A model generated the notes under the pieces. It saw only the letters and a program-made list of their open reading frames with translations, made no database searches and had not been told where the DNA came from. From a virus: a DNA stretch of 43,910 nucleotides. Numbering within the stretch: the stretch's first letter is position 1; the number at the start of each line of letters is the position of its first letter. Position numbers and translations under genes: made by a program. The stretch spans positions 1-43,910 of the IMG/VR virus record IMGVR_UViG_3300011445_000036. One strand, written 5' to 3'. Below are positions 36,981-43,910 of this stretch, in pieces.

Positions 36981-38660
36981 TTAAGTATTTGATAAGCCAT
37001 ATAAAGCCACAGTACCGCTTGCAAGAGTTCCAGAATCACATGTCAATCGGATACCATCTACCGCACTAGTTGTAGCAGTTCTGCCCCCACCTACTAAACC
37101 AATTTCGACATCTCCTGAACTTTGATAAATACTTCTCCACATTGCACGTTTAGTAGTTGTTGCTTGTGCACAATTTCCTAAAATAAATTCAAAGTTTAAT
37201 TCTTCTGCTGCACCAGTACCTATTGTTTCAGCTGTACTATTAATAACAAACCCCGTATCTGTAGTACTACCACTTTGTCCAGCAGCAGCGGCTGTCCATC
37301 TATGGGATTGATCAACATAGTTAGTAGCTTGGAAAGTCCCAGCTACGGAAATTCGTACTAATAAATTAACATTATCAGTTCCTGGAACTATACGATCTCC
37401 TACTAAAACATAGGAATTAAAGGAGCTATTAGCAATTGACGTAAAATCAATAGAGGCACTGGCTGAAGCAATTTGAACCGAGCCGATTAGAGTTGCACCC
37501 GTATAACCAAAAGATAAAGTACCTGCTGCGTTAGATTTAACGACTTGGCCAGATACTGTCGCATCAGTACTCGGTAATGTAAACGTAACATTACTTGCAA
37601 TAGAGGACGGGGCTTTTAAACCTATGTAATTAACTCCATTATCTGTATCTTCGGATAGACGTAATTCAGCCGCTGTGTCGGCCGTGCCTAAGATCTTAAC
37701 AGCTCCGGTTCCTTTTGCTCGTAAATCTAAATCAACGTTTGTTTCTCCGGACGCTTCAAGTCTAGGAGCAGCTCCAGTGGAGTTATTTATCACCGTAAGT
37801 TCATTTACAGCAGTCGCAGTCGATGTTAGCTTCAGGATCTCATTGCTGTTACTATCACTTAAAGTCATGCCTATATTCGCTTCTCCGGAAGCTCGAACAA
37901 TAGGTGCTAATCCTGTACTATTATTACTTACTGTTACTTCGTTAACTGCTGCCGCCGTACTAGTAAGTTTTAGAACTTCATTACTATTGCTATCAGATAA
38001 TGTCAGTCCTGTATTACTTTCACCAGAAGCACGTACGATTGGAGCAAGACCAGTACTATTATTACTTACTGTTACTTCGTTAACTGCTGCCGCTACTTTA
38101 GTAAATTTGATTAGTTCATTTGCACTAGAATCTCTGATTGGTTGATCAGCTACTAAATCTATACCCACGGATGTGGCTTGACCTAGATTCAATGCGCCAG
38201 TACCTTTACCTTTGACAGTTAATGCTATATTCGTATTGTCACCTGTAGCGGCAATACTAGGGGCGGCGGCGGTTGCTGCATTAGTGATCGTTATTTCATT
38301 AACAGCAGAAGCTACTCCTGTTAGAATTAATACTTCATTCCCATTAGTATCATAGATCGTACCAATATGACCAGGAACAATATTATCGACGGTTCTTAAT
38401 GTAGTGCCTGCGGAATTCTTTACAACAACTTTATATCTGACAGTTACATAAATATCTGTAATAGTAGTACCATTAGTAGTCGGATAACCACTAGAATCTA
38501 ATGTACAGGGATTTGAGATTGTAGTGCCTAAACCACTATCAGTATAAATACTAATAAGAGTAGTAGTACCTGCTTGATAAAAAGTGAGTGTTCCTGCATT
38601 TAACGGATTACCATTATTATCAAAGAATTGAGGGGTTACGCCTGTGAATAATTGTGCCAT
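36981..38660 (-). CDS. Tail fibre or appendage protein with tandem repeats
   Basis: 559 residues. The N-terminus AQLFTGVTPQFFDNNGNPLNAGTLTFYQAGTTT is a common phage fibre/appendage head domain that attaches to the virion. The middle has three close 46-residue repeats (NEVLKLTSTAAAVNEVTVSN.., APIVRASGE..N.G.TLSD) and a more distant fourth copy. The C-terminal 150 residues (from about TGATLIGSVQIAS) look like a beta-sandwich receptor-binding or trimerisation tip. Repeats probably form a beta-helical shaft. Confidence 0.75.
   Translation of the reverse strand: MAQLFTGVTPQFFDNNGNPLNAGTLTFYQAGTTTLISIYTDSGLGTTISNPCTLDSSGYPTTNGTTITDIYVTVRYKVVVKNSAGTTLRTVDNIVPGHIGTIYDTNGNEVLILTGVASAVNEITITNAATAAAPSIAATGDNTNIALTVKGKGTGALNLGQATSVGIDLVADQPIRDSSANELIKFTKVAAAVNEVTVSNNSTGLAPIVRASGESNTGLTLSDSNSNEVLKLTSTAAAVNEVTVSNNSTGLAPIVRASGEANIGMTLSDSNSNEILKLTSTATAVNELTVINNSTGAAPRLEASGETNVDLDLRAKGTGAVKILGTADTAAELRLSEDTDNGVNYIGLKAPSSIASNVTFTLPSTDATVSGQVVKSNAAGTLSFGYTGATLIGSVQIASASASIDFTSIANSSFNSYVLVGDRIVPGTDNVNLLVRISVAGTFQATNYVDQSHRWTAAAAGQSGSTTDTGFVINSTAETIGTGAAEELNFEFILGNCAQATTTKRAMWRSIYQSSGDVEIGLVGGGRTATTSAVDGIRLTCDSGTLASGTVALYGLSNT
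37715..38128 (-). repeat. Three tandem 138-bp repeats in the fibre gene
   Basis: Equivalent Glu codons of the repeats lie at 38117, 37979 and 37841, exactly 138 bases (46 codons) apart. The two right-hand copies share long identical DNA stretches (for example around 37921-37956 and 38059-38094), which suggests recent duplication. Boundaries are approximate. Confidence 0.8.
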
Positions 38661-38661
38661 A

Positions 38662-40425
38662 TTAACTACCTAATCCTGCGCCTGTTCTACTTGCGGTTTT
38701 TGTAAAGTTTTCCCAACCAGTAGTATATTGTTTAATTAAATTAAGATACTTATTTGCTATTTGTTTATCTAACACTTCTTTTACTACACCTGAAGCTGTT
38801 TCTCCCATTTGGTGTCTAGTCTTTAATAACGCTTGTGCAGCTGGATTACTCATTAACTTACCAGCAGCATATAAATGTGCGGTTCTTGGGATAGCAGATA
38901 CAGCGGCTACACTCATCCCAATACCTGGATTCGCCATAAATGCAAATGCGGTTCCGCCAGCAACAGCAGCTAAGTCTAATGCACCTGCGGCTCCGTGCAC
39001 ATTGACGGCTTTGTTAGCTTGAATTAACGATCCTGCTACTTCATTAATACCTTTAAGATTATTCATTGCCCCTTTAATCGAGTTAAACATCGCAGGTTGT
39101 TTTTCCATTAATCCTGTAATAGCTGTTTGCCATTTAGTAGGATTGAAAGTCCCACCGACTGTTGCCTCAGATAACGTATCTTTCAATAAAAAAGTACCTA
39201 GCATTTCTATATTCTTTTCAGGCATATGCGTAAACGCATTGACATAATTAGGATCAGATTTAGCAACGCCTTTGACAAAATTAGTTAAAAATTGAACATC
39301 AATAGCATCATTGGCAGCTTTTACAACAGCTTCATTTGCTTCTGTGCCGGAAATCTTTCGTTTAGTGTTTAAGGTTTTTCCGATACCAGTCTGTTGAATA
39401 GGATTAAATGTTTCTTTAAAATATAAATCAGCCTCATCAGAAGCCTTTTTAAGTGATTGAAAACCTTCTAGATCATAAGATTTTTTTAAAGAATCATCAA
39501 TAGATTTACTTAAATCTGCTACTTTATCTTGTAAATCAAAATACCGAGGGGAACCTGCTTTAGTACTTGATAAGGATTTATTTAAACCTGATAATTGTTG
39601 TTTGGCCTGACTAAAACTTAAATCATCACCATTATGTGATACAAAAATGCCTAAACGATCAGCAATGTCATCTCGAGTTTGATATAAGGTATCTTTAATT
39701 CCTTTAGCTTTTTCAAAAGACGCTTTAGTTATATCAAAGAATTGCTTCGGAGTTGCATTTACAAAGTCTTTACCCATAGTTGCTATTGTTTTATTGATTG
39801 CATCAGCTGCTAATGTTTCTGGTCTACTTAAGGCAATCCGCGCGCCATTTAAAACTGCTCCTAAACCTTTTCCTGTTAGATAAGCTCCACCTAAAGCCGC
39901 GCCCGCTGCGATCATTATTGCCGCACCTTCCGCTGCATTTTCTAGTACCGATTCATCTTTATCTCCATATAATCCACCGGCAATAGCACCTTGAGCACCC
40001 ATTTGCGTGCCGTAGGTTGCTACTTTAGCACCGATTTGAGCGGCTTTGCCTGCTACATTTCCTAATCCTAAGGCCGAACCACCTATAGGAGCTAATGGTA
40101 ATGTTCCTGCTATAGCACCGGCTGTTTCTCCAACTCCATAAGCTAATGGTTGATCAGCTTTAGATTTAGCCCTATCTTCTTCATTTCGCGCCATAACTTG
40201 TTGTACTGCGTCGGTTTCTCCACCAATATAGGACACAAGTTTCTCAGCAGGTGTAGCTAATATTTTATTAAAGCCATCAAGACCAGCTTCCATTACGCCA
40301 CGTTTAGGTTCAGGAGCAGGCGGCATAGCAGGCGGTGGATTATTAAATCTAGGATCATTTTCAATATCTACAGGAACCGCAACTTGTGGGTTTGGTTCAT
40401 TTAATAGATCATCTAATTCTTTCAT
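38662..40425 (-). CDS. Internal virion / DNA ejection protein
   Basis: 587 residues. A Pro-rich N-terminus (about 14-42) is followed by a long Gly/Ala-rich, weakly hydrophobic region (about 95-200, for example AYGVGETAGAIAGTLPLAP and AAIMIAAGAALGGAYLTGKG), then a mostly helical remainder with charged repeats and a second Gly/Ala-rich patch near 480-520. Such membrane-active Gly/Ala regions in large virion proteins are typical of podovirus ejection proteins that form a channel in the envelope. No enzyme motif seen. Confidence 0.62.
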   Translation of the reverse strand: MKELDDLLNEPNPQVAVPVDIENDPRFNNPPPAMPPAPEPKRGVMEAGLDGFNKILATPAEKLVSYIGGETDAVQQVMARNEEDRAKSKADQPLAYGVGETAGAIAGTLPLAPIGGSALGLGNVAGKAAQIGAKVATYGTQMGAQGAIAGGLYGDKDESVLENAAEGAAIMIAAGAALGGAYLTGKGLGAVLNGARIALSRPETLAADAINKTIATMGKDFVNATPKQFFDITKASFEKAKGIKDTLYQTRDDIADRLGIFVSHNGDDLSFSQAKQQLSGLNKSLSSTKAGSPRYFDLQDKVADLSKSIDDSLKKSYDLEGFQSLKKASDEADLYFKETFNPIQQTGIGKTLNTKRKISGTEANEAVVKAANDAIDVQFLTNFVKGVAKSDPNYVNAFTHMPEKNIEMLGTFLLKDTLSEATVGGTFNPTKWQTAITGLMEKQPAMFNSIKGAMNNLKGINEVAGSLIQANKAVNVHGAAGALDLAAVAGGTAFAFMANPGIGMSVAAVSAIPRTAHLYAAGKLMSNPAAQALLKTRHQMGETASGVVKEVLDKQIANKYLNLIKQYTTGWENFTKTASRTGAGLGS

Positions 40426-40426
40426 T

Positions 40427-40837
40427 TTATTTCCTACGAATTCCTAATATTCTATCTTGGGCATAGAATGCATAACATACTTTATCAGATTGATTACCAC
40501 CTAAGACTTTAACTAAGCCTCTATCATCCTCCCATTCTACGAAGAATGCCACATGACCTTGCCAAGTGCTACCGCCTCTGGTAAAGATTATGACATCTCC
40601 TTCTTCTGCCTCATCTTCGTCGACTTTAATACCCCAGGTTAAAAATGATCTCGCATTAACTAAACCAGTGCCTTTAAGATTAACTGCGGCTAGACAAGCG
40701 TTTACAAACGCCGCACACCAAGGGGTAGTAAAAGGATCTAATACAATCTTAGCTTTTTTAAAGAATAACTTTAAAGATTGACGTTTGTCTAATTCATGCC
40801 AACCTAACATAGTTTTAGCTACATCAATTGCTCTCAT
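40427..40837 (-). CDS. NlpC/P60-like peptidoglycan hydrolase (TIGR02594 type), single domain
   Basis: 136 residues. TPWCAAFVNACL (Cys41), GTGLVNARSFLTWG, EGDVIIFTRGGSTWQGHVAFF (His95) and VKVLGGNQSDKV form the cysteine peptidase/amidase domain known as TIGR02594. The same domain, clearly related in sequence, is embedded in the next gene upstream. It may be the endolysin released by the holin, or a virion enzyme. I see no signal peptide. Confidence 0.78.
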   Translation of the reverse strand: MRAIDVAKTMLGWHELDKRQSLKLFFKKAKIVLDPFTTPWCAAFVNACLAAVNLKGTGLVNARSFLTWGIKVDEDEAEEGDVIIFTRGGSTWQGHVAFFVEWEDDRGLVKVLGGNQSDKVCYAFYAQDRILGIRRK

Positions 40838-43458
40838 TATCCAATCCTCGATAATACAGATGCTCTTCGTTTTAATTTGGATGGATTAAGTCGAGTCAAT
40901 ACTGAACCATCCTGTTCTCGAGCTTGTTGTGCTTTATCCGATATTGTCTCGGGATTAGGGATTAAGCGAGGTTGATCTTTAGGCGTACTAGGAATTTCAG
41001 TAACGGGAGGGAGAAATCTATTTTCATTACCCATAACTTCGTCAGAATCATTTAGTGCATATCGATTACTAGCAACCATTCGTGCAGGAGCTTCTTTACC
41101 TATAATCAAATCTGCTTCTTTATTACGTCTTGATTTATTAATTCCTCTGTTATGTCCCCCTAGATTTCTAACAGCTTTACTAATCTCCGTTAAATCACCT
41201 GTTTTAACAGCAGATACGACGGTTTTAGGTAAGGAGCCGTAGTTATACGCAACGGAAGTTAATGCAGCTTGGGCACCATCATGCAAAGCTTCCCATTTAT
41301 CTTTTCCAACTGTTTCAGCGGCTTCTTTTTCAAAGATGGCTGTGCGTCTAACTAGATCCCTTTCTGCATCTTCTTTAGATACTCTCATACCGGGTTTAAC
41401 TTTAACAATAGAACCATCAGATCGTGTGATTGTATCGGAACCATAACCTATCCTATGAGCATTCACATCCCAATATGGTTTAGCATAGAAACCTTCAAAT
41501 TTCTTAATTAACTCTAATTGATTAACTTCTGGTTTTAAAGAACCAGGAAGCGGTGCGCCTAATGCAGCAACTTGGGTATATTGGGAGTTTAAGAATTCTT
41601 TAGGAGCATCCGTCTTATCAGAAGTTCTAAAGGCTAAGACTTTATCTGCTGAGTAGGATTTAATTTTAACACTATTATCTTGATTTCCACCTAAGACTTT
41701 TACATTACCATTTTCATCATAACCTGCAAAGAATCCTACATGGCCTTTAGAAGAGTCTCCACCTCTTGATAAAACGACAATATCCCCTTGTTTAGGATTA
41801 GTAGTACTTTCTCCATAATTTAAAAATGATCTTGCTGCGAGAGAACCTGTACCTGCTTGTCCTGTAGTTTTTAATACGCCATTTACAAATGCAGCACACC
41901 AAGGTACAGTGGTCGGATCAATATCTTGACCTAAAGTATTTTTAAAGAATCCAGCTAATACAGTTTTATCTTTCGTTTCGCTAGAACCAATCATACGAGT
42001 AGCAATGTCCATATGCGTACCACCTTGTTCAGCGACTTTAGTAGCAGATTGAACTTGATTATTGGACGAGGTAGGAACAACAGATTTAACTGCCTCAACT
42101 TGACCAGCTGGGGTAGATGGTTTAAATCCATAAGTAGGGTCTTTAAGAACACTGTCAGCACTACGTTGTTGTTTTTCTGCTATTTTAAGTATTTGAGAAT
42201 AAGTATAATCTTTTCCGCCAGCCGCAGTAAATTTCTCATCTCCTTTATACATTATTGGTTTTTCGAGATAATCACCAAATTTATCAGATAACGTTTTAGC
42301 ATTAGGATTTAAAACCAAGGCACCTGTTTTATCCTTAACCAGTAATGGTATATCTTGTGTCAGTTTATCAAACTGCATTTCAGCACCAGTTATAGTGCCG
42401 TGTTTCTTATCATAAGCATCAACGAAATCACGTTTTTGACGTTCTCTAGTAGCTACCGTTCCGGCCATTTCTTCTAAAATTCGTGCACCGGCTTCTGTTT
42501 TGCCTAATGTCGCGGCGGCTTGTTCACTATATTTAATATCAGTATCAGAAGTAGGTTTTAGTTTTTGAGCCATTACTAATGTTTGTTGAATACCGAGAGC
42601 TTTTAAAGCTTCTTTATTACCTGCGGCCTTAGCGGCTTCTTCGCTAAACACACCACCAATACGTTGTGCTATTAACATAGCAGGAGCTAAAGCACCTCGC
42701 TCTACATCACTTCTAAATTCTTTCATTAATTGAATATTATTTAAAGTATTTTGTGCTTCAATTCCGCGTTCATCCGCTGCTTTTAACCAGGCAACGGTTC
42801 GTTCTTTTTCTTTTTGCGCATCAATACGAGTAGTTATTTTATCTGCAGAACGATCGGCTTGTTGATCTAACCATTCTGGATATGTAACATTTCCATATCT
42901 AGCAGGATCAGAACGTTTAGCTGCTTGCCATTCTTTAACAGATGCTGGTTGATTTTGGGAATTCTTAGTACCTAAATCATCTGCGGCTTGTAATCCGGCG
43001 ATATACATTTTACGCTGGTCTTCTTCGGTATAATCCCTTGAAAAACCTTGTTTAGACAACGGAATACCTTTTGATTCAAAAGAATCATACCACGACTGAT
43101 ATAAGGCTTTTTGTTTAGCAGGATCTTGCTCGCTGGTGATATGATTAACAACACCACCAATAAAAGATGATTCGGTCATTGCATTTTTTAATGTTTTTTC
43201 TTGTACATCTTGTTGCTCAGATTGAATCTTTAATGGATTCATATCTTTTGCAAGGTTATTTTCTTGACCCATTTTTTCAAGACGCAATGGATTGGCTAAT
43301 TCATTATAAGCTGTTTCTTGTTGCTTTGATTCGGTTTCAGCATCTTTTCCTTCTCTATTTGAGATTTGATCTAACGTAGAACCTACATCATAAGTTCTAG
43401 CTTTAGCAATACCGCTTGAATCTAAAATTCCCCAATTAATATTTGGTTGAGCAACCAT
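40837..43458 (-). CDS. Large ejection protein with cysteine peptidase and GH24 lysozyme domains
   Basis: 873 residues. The first 470 are helical, Gln/Lys/Glu-rich internal-virion-type sequence. Residues about 480-610 are a TIGR02594/NlpC-like domain (VPWCAAFVNG with Cys521; KGHVGFFAG with His573; KVLGGNQ). Residues about 645-800 are a GH24 phage lysozyme: LIKKFEGFYAKPYWDVNAHRIGYGSD with the catalytic Glu655, then AALTSVAYNYGSLP. Such virion-borne hydrolases open the cell wall during DNA injection. The order suggests a channel-forming part followed by two wall-cutting enzymes. Confidence 0.8.
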   Translation of the reverse strand: MVAQPNINWGILDSSGIAKARTYDVGSTLDQISNREGKDAETESKQQETAYNELANPLRLEKMGQENNLAKDMNPLKIQSEQQDVQEKTLKNAMTESSFIGGVVNHITSEQDPAKQKALYQSWYDSFESKGIPLSKQGFSRDYTEEDQRKMYIAGLQAADDLGTKNSQNQPASVKEWQAAKRSDPARYGNVTYPEWLDQQADRSADKITTRIDAQKEKERTVAWLKAADERGIEAQNTLNNIQLMKEFRSDVERGALAPAMLIAQRIGGVFSEEAAKAAGNKEALKALGIQQTLVMAQKLKPTSDTDIKYSEQAAATLGKTEAGARILEEMAGTVATRERQKRDFVDAYDKKHGTITGAEMQFDKLTQDIPLLVKDKTGALVLNPNAKTLSDKFGDYLEKPIMYKGDEKFTAAGGKDYTYSQILKIAEKQQRSADSVLKDPTYGFKPSTPAGQVEAVKSVVPTSSNNQVQSATKVAEQGGTHMDIATRMIGSSETKDKTVLAGFFKNTLGQDIDPTTVPWCAAFVNGVLKTTGQAGTGSLAARSFLNYGESTTNPKQGDIVVLSRGGDSSKGHVGFFAGYDENGNVKVLGGNQDNSVKIKSYSADKVLAFRTSDKTDAPKEFLNSQYTQVAALGAPLPGSLKPEVNQLELIKKFEGFYAKPYWDVNAHRIGYGSDTITRSDGSIVKVKPGMRVSKEDAERDLVRRTAIFEKEAAETVGKDKWEALHDGAQAALTSVAYNYGSLPKTVVSAVKTGDLTEISKAVRNLGGHNRGINKSRRNKEADLIIGKEAPARMVASNRYALNDSDEVMGNENRFLPPVTEIPSTPKDQPRLIPNPETISDKAQQAREQDGSVLTRLNPSKLKRRASVLSRIG

Positions 43459-43461
43459 TTC

Positions 43462-43910
43462 TTATCCTCCAAATCCGAATTTGTTAAGCATACTACCAAT
43501 ATTCTGAATATTACCAAACATTTGATTTTGTTGTGCACCTTCCGCTAAATAACTAGAGGCTCTGGCTTGTCCAGCTGATAAGGCAGAATTAGCTTGAGTT
43601 GAGCCTATACCTGTATATACATCCGCAATATTTTCTCCTAATCGAGTGCTGATATTGCCTAAATTTACACCTGTATTAACTGCTTGACTTGATTCTTGGC
43701 CTGCTATTCCAGCACCTAATCCAGCTAATTGTGCTAATCTATTTTGATAACTTCTAAATGAATCAGCTAGTTGACCTTTATATCTATCGAAAGTTGTATC
43801 AGCTATGCCTTGGGATTTCGCTTGTAATTCAGCGAGTGCACGGGGCGAATTTAAATAACCGCCTTTAGAGGCTGTACGATTAGCGGCGTCAGCAGCTTCT
43901 TGTTGTTGGA
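43462..43910 (-). CDS. Internal virion protein, C-terminal part (runs off the window)
   Basis: An open frame enters at the right edge and ends at 43462 (149 residues visible). It is Ala/Gln/Gly/Ser-rich: GGYLNSPRALAELQAKSQGI, then SYQNRLAQLAGLGAGIAG and repeated short Gly/Ala segments, ending FGFGG. This composition and the YxxxLxxLAGLG pattern are typical of podovirus internal virion or DNA transfer proteins (P22 gp7-like). It is followed at once by the large ejection protein gene. Confidence 0.65.
   Translation of the reverse strand, partial: QQQEAADAANRTASKGGYLNSPRALAELQAKSQGIADTTFDRYKGQLADSFRSYQNRLAQLAGLGAGIAGQESSQAVNTGVNLGNISTRLGENIADVYTGIGSTQANSALSAGQARASSYLAEGAQQNQMFGNIQNIGSMLNKFGFGG

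Noticed and set aside
1-43910. CRISPR arrays, integrase, transposase, phage-type RNA polymerase
   Set aside because: No regularly spaced short repeats and no ORF with the motifs of these enzymes were seen on either strand.

Overview
The window is a large part of the genome of a tailed double-stranded DNA bacteriophage that infects a Gram-negative bacterium. It is AT-rich, roughly one third G+C by eye. The genes are tightly packed and often overlap by 1 to 40 bases. Internal virion (ejection) proteins, a P22/T7-type packaging module and a family A replication module suggest a podovirus-like particle. I saw no integrase, repressor or phage RNA polymerase. Several close matches to the sigma-70 consensus suggest that host RNA polymerase transcribes the genome.

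Left arm, minus strand, read from about 8.6 kb down to 1: HNH endonuclease, tRNA-Met(CAT), small terminase, four small unknowns, holin and a small membrane protein, large terminase, portal, a small gene, a GroES-like co-chaperonin, scaffold, a 166-aa unknown, a decoration-type protein, and the start of the major capsid protein, which runs off the left edge. Right arm, minus strand, read from 43.9 kb down to 36.2 kb: an internal virion protein cut by the right edge, an 873-aa ejection protein carrying two peptidoglycan-cleaving domains, a stand-alone copy of one of those domains, a 587-aa internal virion protein, a repeat-containing fibre, its small neighbour, and a secreted ClpP-like protein. 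The remaining tail genes presumably lie outside the window.

Centre, plus strand, 10.9 to 36.2 kb: early and middle genes. A run of tiny ORFs follows a sigma-70 promoter. Next is a proteolysis cassette (ClpX/HslU-like unfoldase, HslV-like peptidase, M17 aminopeptidase, ArdC-like zincin). The replication and nucleotide genes follow: DnaB-like helicase, family A polymerase, MazZ-like and DUF1937 proteins, Toprim primase, SSB-like protein, 5'-3' exonuclease, a PD-(D/E)XK nuclease and a DnaQ-like exonuclease. Threaded among these is the complete bacterial stress trio PrkA, YeaH (DUF444) and SpoVR. The arm ends with a membrane-anchored ClpP-like protein and an SbmA/BacA-like transporter-fold protein.

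Two non-coding stretches stand out. Between about 8.6 and 10.9 kb there is almost no protein coding. Instead there are four minus-strand sigma-70 promoters with 17-base spacers, each followed by strongly paired RNA, plus an FmdB-type zinc ribbon gene. Between 25,262 and 25,558, in front of the yeaH homologue, lies a structured leader in which the ribosome binding site and an upstream segment can pair with the same sequence, as in a translational switch.

The common theme is protein quality control. One phage carries a GroES-like co-chaperonin, a proteasome-like pair, an aminopeptidase, a zincin, two ClpP-fold proteins and the PrkA-YeaH-SpoVR system. Function assignments rest on motifs read by eye. 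No database search was run.
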